A stretch of DNA of 64,000 nucleotides, from positions 6,138,001 through 6,202,000 of the forward strand of contig NZ_CP108464.1 of assembly GCF_036226405.1 (NCBI RefSeq), written 5' to 3'. The translations under genes and the position numbers were made by a program. Positions 43,207 to 52,990 of this stretch are shown here, one piece after another. How positions within the stretch are numbered: the first letter of the stretch is position 1; each line of letters begins with the position of its first letter. Origin of the DNA: Streptomyces sp. NBC_01260 (GTDB lineage Bacteria; Actinomycetota; Actinomycetes; Streptomycetales; Streptomycetaceae). The notes below the pieces were generated by a model, which did not search any database, was not told the DNA's origin, and worked only from the letters and a program-made list of their open reading frames with translations.

Positions 43207-46200
43207 TCAGCCCGCCTTGAGTTGACGGTGGGCGAAGACAATGTCTCGTACCCGCAACACGGCTGTCGGGGCGATTAGTGACAGGACAGGTAGGGCGTAA
43301 TGCCAGCCGTCGCCTGCGAGCACGTCCGTGCTGAGACGCATGGCTGCCTCTGTTGTTTGTGCGGCGTCGGGGGGCAGTTGCGCCAAGGCCAGGGTGTGGA
43401 ACGTCTGGATGAAGGCGGTGCTGGCGGATTCGTTCACCATGCGCAGGCTGGGCGGCGTGCCGGTCAGGTAACCGGCCACGGCCGCGAACGCCTCTGCTCG
43501 GTCGTACGGGGCACTGAAGCCGTCCGCTGACGCCCGGGCTGCGGCCAGAGCTCCGAACGCCGCGTGGGCGACGGCGATGGCTGCGGTGGGCAGTTCCCAG
43601 GGCGGGATGCCCTGCCAGCTGCTCTCCCGTGCCAGTAATACCCTCTCAGCGTCCGCCTGTCGTCCAGGGGCTCTAAGGAGGAGCAGGACTAAGAGGTCTT
43701 CAACTCTCCACTGCCTTTCTGATGCTTTGAGTGTCTTCCACGCCTGCTCTACGGCCTCGCGAACCCGCTCGGCGCACTGCTGGTCTGCGTCCCCAATGGC
43801 CGCTAGAAGTTCAGCAAGATCGGCAATGTGTTCTCTCAGCTGTAGGGGTGAAGTGTCCGCGGTCCTCAGGTGCTCAAGCTGACGGTCGATGATGCTTGCG
43901 GCTTCGGCAGGGTCATGGGCGCGTAGGCCCGCCGCGACCGCTACGAGTGCGCGGCGCCTTCTGTCACTGTTCTCGTCGTCCGTCTCCTTCGCGAGCATCA
44001 CGGCTCGCTCGCGCTCGCCGGCGAAGGCCAAGGCTTGGGCTGCGGCACCTTTGGCATTGCTCACGATGATGCCGGGAGCGCCGGCGAAGAGGGAGAAGTC
44101 AAGGGCTCCTTCAAAGCTGCTGGTGGCATCGGCGGCCTCGTGCGCCAGCCGTCGTGCGTCGGGGAGATGTCCTGCTGCGGCAGCTTCAACAGCGGTTGCT
44201 GCAAGGGCTTGAATCCGATCGGCCGGATCTCGGAGGCTGCGGGCCAGCAGCGCACCATCCGGATGCCGCCCCATGGCCGCCAGTGCCGTGCAGAGGGTGA
44301 TCAGCCACCCTTCGCGAAGCGCGGCGGCACCCTGGGATGATCCGACCGCTTGCAGGGCCTGGTGCAGCCGTCGGTGCGCCTCATCGGGGTGGTTCTGCTC
44401 GGCTAGGTGGCATGCCTGCCTGGCCAGCACCTCGGCGGACTGTTCCTCCTTCGCGGGCTCGTGCGCGTGAGTGAGTACGGCACGGGCCTCGGCTCGGACG
44501 TCCCAGCCGAAGGCGGTGTGTCTGTCCTCAGGCACACTGGTCTCAAGGTCGCGGGCTTCGTTCGCGCAGCCGACGTCTACCAACGCGCGTGTGACTTGAG
44601 TGAGCATGGGGCCCAGGAGCATCGTCAGATCGCCGGCGTCTCTCTCCGGCAATGCTTCAGGATGGGTCAGGGCAGCCTTGAGATGTTGTGCCGCTTGCTG
44701 GGCCAGAGCATGTGCTTGTTCGGGCCATTGTGTGGACAGGGCCGAAGCTGCCGCGGCGTCGACGACGCAGGTGGTGAGCCCGGGGGGAAAGCTTCGTGCG
44801 TAGTCAGTGATGCGTTCATACAGCCGGGTCGCGCGCGGTGGGTCGGCCACGGAGGCGACGAAGGCCCATGCCCTTACGGGCGCGCCGGGGTCGGCCGGGT
44901 CTCTGGATGCCACGTCGTGAGCGTGCTGTTCGGCCTCCGCCAACAGTTCCTCTGCCAGCATGGCACTGTGAGGACGAGCTGCGGCGGCTGCTCGCGCCGT
45001 CGTCTCGGCGAGCAGTGCGACATCCTCGTACGACGACACTGAGCGCAGCGACTCAAGAAGTGCGCGCCCTTGCCCGCATTGGCCGATGGTGAACAGCGCG
45101 ACGGCGGCCTCTGCGACCGCCGCTTCAGCCTCATACTCGTCCCCGTTCGGCGGAGATGATTCCGCACGAGCGCGGTCGGCCCACCACACCGCGTTCTTCG
45201 CCACATCGGCCGCCTGACTGGCGTACTGGTCACCGGCACCGGCCAAGGCCCGCGCCACGCTTGCCAGACGAACCGCCTTTTCAGCAGCATGCGGTGCCAG
45301 CAGGGCGAACTGCCGTGCTCGCTGCGAATGTCCCAGCCAGGCGAACGCCACAGCGAAACTTGCCGGCAGGGACCTGGCCTGCTCAGTCAGCAGGGTCCGA
45401 GAAGCAGCGAGCCCGGCCAGGGCCACCACGTCGACCGGACGGCGTTGGCGGATCATGTGGGCGCTTAACTCGATGTCGGACAGCGCCACATCAGGTGACG
45501 CACGCCCAAGCAGGGCTTGTTGGCGTTGCGGGTCGAGGGCTATGGCGGTCAGCCGCTCCCCATTCTTGTTGCCCGCCAGCATGTGTGGATAGTCGTACAG
45601 CAGGTAAGTGGGGGTGTCGGCCGGCCAGCCCCGAGCCTGGTACTCATCCGCCCAGGCATATAGCCGGTCCTCGAACTCGCTCACGTCCCCGAGGCGGTTA
45701 AGGGCGCGATTACGTAGTTCGGTATGTCCCAGCGCGAGGGGATGAACGCCCACCGGCGTATCCGGAAGGCGCATCTCGCCATGGGCGCCGGGGACGAGAC
45801 TGCGACCGGTGACCCCACGCAACTGCCGTTCGACGTTGAAGGGCCGCACTCCGACAAGCTGGGTCAGGTCTGCTGCCGTCAGACTGCCTCGCGCCGCTAC
45901 CAGAAGTCCAAGGAGAGGGACCCCAACCTGCTCATTCTGCAACAACTGGTCGACCTCACGCCCGGCCATGCGGCTGATGTCAGCTGCATGTGGCGAGGGG
46001 GCGAGGGAGCGGACGATATGCCGAAGGCGCAGCGGGTGGTCGCCGGGCACGTCGTCAGGGATTAGCGGATAGGGCCGACCGGTGACCACCACGCGCATGC
46101 CTGCCGGAGGGTTCCGCGGCAGCAGCGCGGCAATGCTCGGTTGGCCAGCTCCTGCGGCGTCCTCGTCCAGGCCATCCACTACGAGCACTAGGCGCCGACC

Positions 46201-46944
46201 GCGGTCCCGGCAGGCCTGCGCGGCTGCCTGACACAGACTAGGGAAGTCTTCCGGGCGCGCACCGGCGGCTGAGGGATCCTGCTCCCCAAGCGACGCCAGC
46301 TGCCGCATTACCGATTCCAGGAAACCCTTTTGATCGTTGCGCCCCAAGTAGTCGGCGATGAAGTACGCCACCAAGTCCACATCGTCTGGCCGGTGCCTTA
46401 GGACGAACTCTGACAGCAGCGCCGATTTCCCCGCCCAGGGGCCCGCCTGCCACCACATGTACCCGGTAGCACCCGGCAAATCCTCGCCGCCGCAGAACGC
46501 GGCCAACTCCCGAAGCTCACTGTCCCTGTCCAATAGGCGAGCAGGCAGAATCCTCTGCTCAATCCAAGCGCCGTACCCGGAGGCCTTGACCGGCTCCAGC
46601 ACCGTCGCTGTCTGGCGCCGCGGCCGGGCAGGTTGAGCCTGCTCCAGCTTGGTCCGCCACCAACGCTCATCGCATGGCTCTCTGGCCCACTCGCTCCACA
46701 CCTGCACGACGGCGATCAACCGCTCGTCGCTACCTTCATAAGGGACCTTTGCTTTGCTGAAGTCGTCGTGCAGCCAATCCCTGAGACGCCGGTCAAGCGA
46801 CGAGCCGTGCCCCTCGGCCGTCTTGGCTGCTATGCGACGCGAATACTTCTGTCCACCCTGGGCGTCATAGGCTGTTTTCGCCCTTCCTTCCAGTGCCCGC
46901 AGGGCGTCGTACAGCTCACGGGCAGCCTTGGACGTCTTCCCCAT
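43207..46944 (-). CDS. STAND/NACHT-like NTPase with helical repeats (candidate defence protein)
   Basis: A 1245-aa protein from ATG 46944 (GGAG 5 nt upstream). Residues 30-60 look like a small HTH-type segment ('YSRRIAAKTAEGHG'). The NTPase domain has Walker A 'AGPWAGKSALLSEF' (167-180), Walker B 'LVLVVDGLDED' (252-262) and 'GMRVVVTGRPYPLIPDDV' as a sensor. 'RMAGREVDQLLQNEQVGVP' fits the winged-helix part. From about residue 480 on the protein is a long array of alpha-alpha repeats ('GQCGQGRALLESLR' and many similar), a ligand-sensing arm. STAND proteins of this plan sense phage proteins and trigger cell death, but no effector domain is obvious at the N-terminus. Confidence 0.82.
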   Translation of the reverse strand: MGKTSKAARELYDALRALEGRAKTAYDAQGGQKYSRRIAAKTAEGHGSSLDRRLRDWLHDDFSKAKVPYEGSDERLIAVVQVWSEWAREPCDERWWRTKLEQAQPARPRRQTATVLEPVKASGYGAWIEQRILPARLLDRDSELRELAAFCGGEDLPGATGYMWWQAGPWAGKSALLSEFVLRHRPDDVDLVAYFIADYLGRNDQKGFLESVMRQLASLGEQDPSAAGARPEDFPSLCQAAAQACRDRGRRLVLVVDGLDEDAAGAGQPSIAALLPRNPPAGMRVVVTGRPYPLIPDDVPGDHPLRLRHIVRSLAPSPHAADISRMAGREVDQLLQNEQVGVPLLGLLVAARGSLTAADLTQLVGVRPFNVERQLRGVTGRSLVPGAHGEMRLPDTPVGVHPLALGHTELRNRALNRLGDVSEFEDRLYAWADEYQARGWPADTPTYLLYDYPHMLAGNKNGERLTAIALDPQRQQALLGRASPDVALSDIELSAHMIRQRRPVDVVALAGLAASRTLLTEQARSLPASFAVAFAWLGHSQRARQFALLAPHAAEKAVRLASVARALAGAGDQYASQAADVAKNAVWWADRARAESSPPNGDEYEAEAAVAEAAVALFTIGQCGQGRALLESLRSVSSYEDVALLAETTARAAAAARPHSAMLAEELLAEAEQHAHDVASRDPADPGAPVRAWAFVASVADPPRATRLYERITDYARSFPPGLTTCVVDAAAASALSTQWPEQAHALAQQAAQHLKAALTHPEALPERDAGDLTMLLGPMLTQVTRALVDVGCANEARDLETSVPEDRHTAFGWDVRAEARAVLTHAHEPAKEEQSAEVLARQACHLAEQNHPDEAHRRLHQALQAVGSSQGAAALREGWLITLCTALAAMGRHPDGALLARSLRDPADRIQALAATAVEAAAAGHLPDARRLAHEAADATSSFEGALDFSLFAGAPGIIVSNAKGAAAQALAFAGERERAVMLAKETDDENSDRRRRALVAVAAGLRAHDPAEAASIIDRQLEHLRTADTSPLQLREHIADLAELLAAIGDADQQCAERVREAVEQAWKTLKASERQWRVEDLLVLLLLRAPGRQADAERVLLARESSWQGIPPWELPTAAIAVAHAAFGALAAARASADGFSAPYDRAEAFAAVAGYLTGTPPSLRMVNESASTAFIQTFHTLALAQLPPDAAQTTEAAMRLSTDVLAGDGWHYALPVLSLIAPTAVLRVRDIVFAHRQLKAG

Positions 46945-47142
46945 CCCCGCTCCATCCCCATCTGCCCGCCGCGCCGGGCTGCCCGCACTGGGCCCGGCGG
47001 GCACGCCCATGACCAGCAGCGTAGAGCCAGTTTTCCCGCTGTACCCGCTCTTTCGGACACCTGCCTCCCGAGCCCGGCACTGTCGTCCTGTCCGGCAGAC
47101 GAGCCGGCAACGACAACATCGCATCACTCGCCGGAGGCCGCT

Positions 47143-47337
47143 ATGACCATTACCCTCGCACTCTCCATCGCGCTCATCGTCGCCCTGGCAGTGCTGGCCG
47201 CCACCGCAGCCGCCGTTCTCGCCCGCGTCGACGGAGCCACCTTTCCCATCGCTCTCAAGGCCGCCGCCACCGTGTTCGCCGCAACCATCACCCTCGCCTG
47301 TGCCACAACCGCAGCCCTAGCCTCCGTGCTCCGCTGA
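47143..47337 (+). CDS. small two-segment membrane peptide
   Basis: A 64-aa peptide with two hydrophobic helices ('LALSIALIVALAVLAATAAA' and 'AATVFAATITLACATTAALA') and a short polar turn. GGAGG lies 5 nt before the ATG. It is oriented away from the STAND NTPase, with about 200 bp of shared promoter region between them. A small membrane peptide beside a STAND gene could be a partner or toxin, or simply unrelated. Confidence 0.55.
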   Translation: MTITLALSIALIVALAVLAATAAAVLARVDGATFPIALKAAATVFAATITLACATTAALASVLR

Positions 47338-47587
47338 ATCGGATCCAGAGAGCAGGACTGACCGCGATGGCCGCCGGAAGAGGGCAAAGATCGTCACGGG
47401 TTACCCATGTCTGCGCGAGGCAGGTCTCCGCATGAAACCCCATCGAAGAGGACCTGAGGTCCGACGACTCGATGCCCTCCCCGTCGAGCCAGGTCAGCTC
47501 GCGCGAGGAGTCCGCGGTCTGTCCGCCTCCCCGGTGATCTGAAGCGCTGCCACTGATCAGGGCTGTCCAGGCGCGAGCCGCCTTACC

Positions 47588-47722
47588 GTCCTGGGACCCG
47601 AGCCGTGCCCGCGATGCCGAACCGACCACCGGCACGTTCACCAGGAACACCGACCGCCAGCCCGCGCTCTCGCCGAACACCGACGACAGCGGGGCGGCGG
47701 AGACGAGGACGCCACCAGCGCC
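47588..47722 (-). pseudogene. remnant of an MFS drug-efflux transporter
   Basis: The translated stretch 'GAGGVLVSAAPLSSVFGESA' followed by 'GWRSVFLVNVPVVGSASRAR' matches the loop-and-TM6 region of 14-TM MFS exporters ('GGxLxxxxxWRWxFLINVPVG'). The rest of the gene is absent. The region 47338-47751 otherwise looks non-coding. Confidence 0.4.
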
Positions 47723-47751
47723 AGACGGAATGATGTCCACCTGTGGTGGCC

Positions 47752-49803
47752 TCAGACGGCAGAGTTCTCGAGCCCTGTAACCCAAGGTAGGCGAACTGGC
47801 ATGTGCCGCCGTAGGGTCCGCTCCGCCGGCACGAACTCGTGGACGAGTTCGTAGGGGGGAGAGTCCCTCAGCCGGTGGCAGTCTCCGGCAAGAACTGCAG
47901 CGAAGGCCAGCAATCTGCGGTCGGCCGGGCTCTTCAGCAGGCGTGCTGCAGCCCTGGCGCCTTCGCTGACCAGCCGCGCGGTCTTAACCAACTCGTCCTT
48001 GGCGGCTGGATCACCGTGTGCAAGGGCAGGCGACAGGCGGTCTCGTTCACCGACTGCATGAGCAGCTGCCAGGACGAGAACCGTTGATGCTGCTGTCGCG
48101 GCGAGTTCGCCCGCATTGGTCATGGCGTTTGCCAGCAAGGGGAGAGAAGCGAAGGGGAGGGGGTCGGCGATCTCCCAGAGAGACTCCGCGACTTGGAGCC
48201 CGGCATTTACTCCCGTACGGTCCACGCGCAGCGGCGGCCGGTCAGGAGAAGTCTGACGCAGTTCCCAGCGCTCGACGCTGGGGTCCGCGATGCCGGCTCT
48301 CAGGATTGCCCGAAACGCCTCTCTCAGGCTCTCAACGGTGATGTCGGGCACGTCCAGCCGCACGAGACTGCCCTGGCGTCTGATGTCCAGCACCGGGAAT
48401 CTAGCTTCTCCGGCTGCCTGAACTATCGAGAGGTCTCGGCCGACGTAGTTCGAGTCCTCCGCGTCCGAGACGACCAGCGATGCGTTCTGCGCGTAGGCCA
48501 CGGCGACTCCGTGCTCGAATCCACGGCAAATGGCGCGCGCGCGGATTGCTGCGTCCAGTACCTCCTCCAGATCGGCCGACTGTCCGCCCAAGAGGAGTGT
48601 GCTGTTGACAGGATCCCAGCGGAAGTCCTCGTGTGCGTTCGCGTTACGCCACTCAGAGCGGATGGTTGAAGCAAGGATCTTGCACAGGGGGTGACTGACT
48701 TCGGCTGCAAGCAGATCCCGGATGGTGGAGAGCGAGGGCCCCTGCGGAATCGGCTTGCCCAGCAGTTGCATGACCACAACAGCGGTGCGCTTGACGTCTG
48801 CTTCCAGCACGGCCCGGTGCAGGTCCATGACTGCACGCGCCCTTTCCTCCTGGTATTCCGCACGGTTGTAAGCGTCAAGGTAGGCGACCTGTCCGCGATG
48901 GGAGGACAGCAGCTCCGGTTCTCGGGCGACGTGTCGTGCGATCACTGAGCACGCCAGCTCCGGTTCGGACTTCAGAAGGGACGCCACCAGGTCGCGTGCC
49001 TGGAGGGCAGCCCGGTGAGTCACCAAGGGCCGATCGGACAACGCGAGAACGGCAAGGTGATGGAGGAGTGTCGCCGTCAGTGGCAGCGAGTCATCAATCA
49101 GATGTCTCATGCTTCGACGCAGCCGACGATCGAGCGCATCCGGGGCTTCCGCCCACGCGGCAAGAAGACGGGCCCGTGACGCCACCCCCGAGCCGGGACG
49201 CAGTTGTTCGGCTGATACCCCGAGCGTTCGACGGTAGATGTCCTCGTCGGTATGGCCGGCGTGATCAGACCAGGCGGCAGCCTCCAGAGCTCGCCCGGCT
49301 GCCTGGGCCGCGAGGGCGTACCTCCGTACTGCAGACCAAGCGGACTCCGCCCAGCCCTGTTCCAAACAGGCGAACAGCGCGTGGACCTCGCTCCGATTCG
49401 CTCGTGCCAGATCAGTCGCCAAACGTCGCTCGGCAGCGCTGGTCCGGGACGGACGGAACCAGGACACTTCCTCCGCGGCGGCACTCATGGCGACAACCGA
49501 CGCGCGAAGACACCGCAACAGCTCCGGGAGCTGTTTCCCGACGGCCCGGCCAGAAGCGGTCCGTAAGCGCAGGATCTCCGCGGCGATCTCGTCGGTCTCC
49601 TGCTGAAGCCCGGGCAGGTCGGCGTCCCTCAACACGGACTTCCACTGAGCGCGGGTCACTGGCACGAAGGCGACGTCCTGCTGGCCTGTGATCTTCTCAG
49701 GAGGCGCGGAGAGATTCAGTTTTCGGACCACCGCTGGCGCCGCGGCACTGGACTCTCGGCCGACTGCGCCCAGTTGGTCGGGCAGGGATACGTCCATCAG
49801 CAC
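47752..49803 (-). CDS. large protein with HEPN-like RNxxxH motif (candidate defence protein)
   Basis: A 683-aa, mostly helical protein. Near residue 390 it has 'STIRSEWRNANAHEDFRWDP', followed by 'ADLEEVLDAAIRARAICRG'. R-N-x3-H followed by an acidic/aromatic segment is the active-site pattern of HEPN RNases, as in apoptosis-type and Abi proteins. The N-terminal 60 residues are low complexity. No ATPase motif is seen. It is on the same strand as, and upstream of, the STAND NTPase, separated by the small membrane gene and a transporter remnant. The HEPN call rests on one motif and its surroundings. Confidence 0.65.
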   Translation of the reverse strand: MLMDVSLPDQLGAVGRESSAAAPAVVRKLNLSAPPEKITGQQDVAFVPVTRAQWKSVLRDADLPGLQQETDEIAAEILRLRTASGRAVGKQLPELLRCLRASVVAMSAAAEEVSWFRPSRTSAAERRLATDLARANRSEVHALFACLEQGWAESAWSAVRRYALAAQAAGRALEAAAWSDHAGHTDEDIYRRTLGVSAEQLRPGSGVASRARLLAAWAEAPDALDRRLRRSMRHLIDDSLPLTATLLHHLAVLALSDRPLVTHRAALQARDLVASLLKSEPELACSVIARHVAREPELLSSHRGQVAYLDAYNRAEYQEERARAVMDLHRAVLEADVKRTAVVVMQLLGKPIPQGPSLSTIRDLLAAEVSHPLCKILASTIRSEWRNANAHEDFRWDPVNSTLLLGGQSADLEEVLDAAIRARAICRGFEHGVAVAYAQNASLVVSDAEDSNYVGRDLSIVQAAGEARFPVLDIRRQGSLVRLDVPDITVESLREAFRAILRAGIADPSVERWELRQTSPDRPPLRVDRTGVNAGLQVAESLWEIADPLPFASLPLLANAMTNAGELAATAASTVLVLAAAHAVGERDRLSPALAHGDPAAKDELVKTARLVSEGARAAARLLKSPADRRLLAFAAVLAGDCHRLRDSPPYELVHEFVPAERTLRRHMPVRLPWVTGLENSAV

Positions 49804-50158
49804 AGGATGGCACCAGTGGCCTGCCCGAAGCCCGTCGTCTCACCGTATTCACCCGTGCCTGCGGACGCTGACAGTGCGGGCGTGGTGACTTCCCTCTAAT
49901 CGGCAGGTCTGTGTGCGAGGGGCGAGGACTTGGTGCGACGCAGGCCGCCACGGGACGGATCGGCTATCAGGTGATGCCTCGCTGAGCAGGGAATAGCCGT
50001 CTACCTCCCCCGCTACCACGACAAGGCAGCTGCACCAAATCGCTGATTCTCCGGATTCTGATCCCGCTCGCCAGCATTTTGGCTGTGCGGCTTCGCCGCG
50101 TGGTAGGCGAAAGAACGGAAATCCGCTACTTCAGCGGTGATCACCCAGGAGACACGCG
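49804..50158. other. intergenic region upstream of xis
   Basis: 355 bp between divergent genes. It contains a short hairpin GCGGC-TTC-GCCGC (50087-50099) and AT-richer stretches near 50035-50085, likely promoters for xis and for the HEPN-like gene. No tRNA or clear att repeat was seen. Confidence 0.4.
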
Positions 50159-50437
50159 ATGTGTAACCAGTCCAAGCCTGCCGTCGAGGCTGCCTTCCTG
50201 AACGTCCAGGGCGCCGCGAAGTACATGGGCATCTCGGTGAACACTCTCTACGTCTGGCGCCATCGCCGGCAGGGGCCGCCCAGCTTCCGGATGGGGCCCG
50301 GGGGGCGGGTGATGTACCGCCGAGAACTGCTCGATGCGTGGCTCAACGACCAGCAGCAGGCGGACTCGCGGTCGAATCCGGCTCTCAACCCCCTGAACGC
50401 AGCGCCGCGGCAGCGCGAACGGCGCCGTGCTGCTTGA
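50159..50437 (+). CDS. xis: excisionase-like HTH protein (Xis)
   Basis: A 92-aa protein with a MerR/AlpA-type helix-turn-helix: 'NVQGAAKYMGISVNTLYVWR', then a 'GPPSFRMGPGGRVMYRRELL' wing and 'DAWLNDQQQ'. It is followed by the integrase 127 bp downstream, the normal xis-int arrangement of Streptomyces integrative elements. It bends att DNA for excision. Confidence 0.85.
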   Translation: MCNQSKPAVEAAFLNVQGAAKYMGISVNTLYVWRHRRQGPPSFRMGPGGRVMYRRELLDAWLNDQQQADSRSNPALNPLNAAPRQRERRRAA

Positions 50438-50564
50438 CCTGGAGAAACGGTTCCGGAGGGAAAAGCAGTATCCGGAATTTCATGCACGCGGAGATCGTCT
50501 GTGTGTCTGATCGCGACGCGACTCGCGCCGCGCGAACCGTGACCAGGCCAAGGAGAAGGTGCGC

Positions 50565-51818
50565 ATGGCGGGCTACATCGAGGACCGGTGGCTCAAGAAG
50601 CGGCCGAACAAGGAGACGGGCAAGCGCGAACGCACGGGACTGTGGGGTAAGTGCACGCGGTACCGCGTCAAGGGGATACCGGGCGTCCGGGACCGTTCGT
50701 TTGACACGGTCACGGATGCCAAGGCGTGGCTGGCCGAGACGCAGACCGACGCACGACGAGGGGACTTCGTCGACGCGCGCGACGGCGCGATCAGCCTTCG
50801 TGAATATGTCGAGAAGCACTGGTGGCCGTCCCAGGTGCATCCCGCTCAGACGATGGAAAGCATGCGGCACCGGATTTGGGGACACGTGCTGCCGCAGCTC
50901 GGAGAGCTGGCGCTCAAGGACATCGGCGTCGCGGAGCTGCGTAGGTGGTCGGCCGATGTGCAGCGGTCACTGGCCTCAAGCACGGCGTATGTCGCATGGG
51001 TGTACCTCAAGGCGATCATGCAGGCTGCGGTCGAGGACAAGCGTCTGTTCCGCAACCCGTGCAAGGGCAGCAGCTCGATCAAGCCGCCGAAGAAGCCGGA
51101 GCGCAAGGCTCGCGCCTGGCAGCAGGATCGCGTTGATGCCGTACGCGAGGCGCTGGCCGACCGGTACCAGATCGCACTTGACCTCGGGGTCGGGTGTGGG
51201 CTCCGACAGGGTGAGGCGTTCGGGTTCAGCCCAGGCGACGTTCGTGGTGACTCGGTGCACGTAGAGCGGCAGATTCTCATGCATAAGTCGCAGCTCTACT
51301 TCGGTCCGCCCAAGGGCGGCAAAGAGCGCGACGCGCCCCTGCCGAAGGTTCTCGCGAAGCGGCTCCTCACGCACCAGGAGCGTTTCGAGTCGATCGACGT
51401 GACACTGCCTTGGCTGGATCCCGAGGAGCCCGACCTCGCACGCGGGGACCGGCGCAAGGTGACCGTCCCGCTGCTCGTCTACACCGGGCGTTGCGGTGCG
51501 ATCAACCGCACCACCTGGAACACCAAGGCGTGGAAGCCCGCGCTCGCCGGCGCCGGAGTCATCCCGCCGCTGCCCAAGCAGCAGCCCGGCGAGAAGCCGT
51601 CGCGAGTCTGGGAACCCAGCCGCGAGCACGGCTTTCACGTCCTTCGTCATACATATGCTTCGGTGATGCTCGAAGCCGGAGAGTCGATCGTGTCGCTCGC
51701 GAAGTGGCTGGGGCACTCCGATCCGGCGTTCACACTCCGGACCTACACTCACTTCATGCCGCAGGCCGGCGCTCGTGGGCTGTCCGCGATCGAGGCGTGG
51801 TTCACGGATCTTGGCTGA
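50565..51818 (+). CDS. int: tyrosine integrase of the ICE
   Basis: A 417-aa protein. N-terminal SAM-like core-binding region ('VEKHWWPSQVHPAQTMESMR'). The catalytic domain has Arg in 'GVGCGLRQGEAFGFSPGDVR', 'HVLRHTYASVMLEAGESIV' (HxxR), His in 'WLGHSDPAFTLRTYTHF' and Tyr of 'RTYTHF'. The ATG at 50565 follows AAGGAG; a GTG at 50559 is also possible. It closes the right end of the element; attR is expected within the next 100-200 bp, but no tRNA gene is visible there. Confidence 0.92.
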   Translation: MAGYIEDRWLKKRPNKETGKRERTGLWGKCTRYRVKGIPGVRDRSFDTVTDAKAWLAETQTDARRGDFVDARDGAISLREYVEKHWWPSQVHPAQTMESMRHRIWGHVLPQLGELALKDIGVAELRRWSADVQRSLASSTAYVAWVYLKAIMQAAVEDKRLFRNPCKGSSSIKPPKKPERKARAWQQDRVDAVREALADRYQIALDLGVGCGLRQGEAFGFSPGDVRGDSVHVERQILMHKSQLYFGPPKGGKERDAPLPKVLAKRLLTHQERFESIDVTLPWLDPEEPDLARGDRRKVTVPLLVYTGRCGAINRTTWNTKAWKPALAGAGVIPPLPKQQPGEKPSRVWEPSREHGFHVLRHTYASVMLEAGESIVSLAKWLGHSDPAFTLRTYTHFMPQAGARGLSAIEAWFTDLG

Positions 51819-51961
51819 AAGTCCCTGAGAAGTCCCAGAGGGCGAAAGAAGCCAGCCGGGTGCCGGTATATATGCAGGTCAGAGCGCGATCGCTCCGTGA
51901 GCAGGACAGAACCCGGCGTACAGCCCGACTCGTCTGCCGTTTCTTGCGGCTTTGCTTGTGG

Positions 51962-51991
51962 AAGGGCCTCTGACCTGCGTCGGAGGCCCTT
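51962..51991 (+). terminator. terminator after the integrase gene
   Basis: AAGGGCCTC (51962-51970) pairs with GAGGCCCTT (51983-51991), 12-nt loop, followed by TT. It is located 144 bp after the int stop and may mark the edge of the element. Confidence 0.65.
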
Positions 51992-52057
51992 TGCGGTCTT
52001 TGTGTCGTCGCCACGCAGCGCCGCCTGCGGGGACTTCGGCCGGGTTCCGGTCGAGCT

Positions 52058-52852
52058 TCAGCGCCGCAGCGCTTCCACCGGCTGGATACGGCTGGCCCGC
52101 CAGGCCGGATAGAGCCCGGCGACACCCCGGTCAGCAGACCGATGACGGGGGCCGCCACGACGGTGGCGGGGTGAATGACCGGGGTCCACTCGCGCGCTGT
52201 CGCGGTGCCGATGACGGCGAAGGTGCCGAGACTGGTGCCGACCGGCCCGCCGAGGGTGCCCAGCGCTCCCGACTCGGCCAGGAACTGGAAGGTGATGCGG
52301 AGGCCACGGGCACCCCTGACTGTCGCCGCCTGCGCTGTGTCCGAGACCGGCGAGGGCCTTCTGCGGCTGCCGTACGTCTTCCCCGTGGGCGCCGGGCTTG
52401 AGATTCCGGTACACCGGCAGTGTTCCGGTCAGTACGAACACCGGCCGGCCGGATATCTCCATGAGGACCCGGCCGGCCTTGAAGGTCTTGCCGGCCTGGA
52501 CCAGAACCTTGGTGACGACCGGCTTGCCACCCTCGGCCGCGGACGCTGCGGGGGCGATGTCAACGGTCTGCGAGGCGGAGACCGTTCCCCGGGTCACCAC
52601 GGTGTCGGAGAGGACCCGGCGCTCGACGGGCGCGGTCAGGACGTCGGGTTCGGGAGGTGCGGCTTCCACCGCAGCCTGCGCCGGTGACTGCACGAGGGTG
52701 GCGCCCCACAGACCGGCCCCGGAGAGCGCGAAGCCGCCCACCGCGAGGACGGCCACTGCTCTGTGCCGACGCGCGATGCCGCCCTTCCGGACTTCGTCCA
52801 ACACGCCGACTCCCTCCCGTTCGAACGTAGTTGAGCTACCTGTAGGCGGCAT
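52058..52852 (-). pseudogene. collapsed MacA-like adaptor / MacB-like permease remnant
   Basis: The first 170 codons (from 52852) are an efflux adaptor: membrane anchor 'AVAVLAVGGFALSGAGLWG', 'VVTRGTVSASQTVDIAPAAS' and a peptidoglycan-binding-like 'LPVYRNLKPGAHGEDVRQ'. After 'QKALAGLGHS' it jumps to the C-terminal end of an FtsX-type permease: 'LRITFQFLAESGALGTLGG', 'ATVVAAPVIGLLTGV', then after another one-base shift near 52121-52128 'AGLYPAWRASRIQPVEALRR'. The ATPase and most of the permease are gone. A deletion next to the ICE end plausibly created it. Confidence 0.75.
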
Positions 52853-52990
52853 GAGCGCCCATCAGTTGAACACCCCTCCTGACGATCGTCAACAAACTTT
52901 CACTTCCCGCCACGTTGACTCAAAGTGGCCCTTGAGCAGTGGGATTGTCGACTGATCTACTCGATCGCCGATCCATAAGGAGATGAGTTC

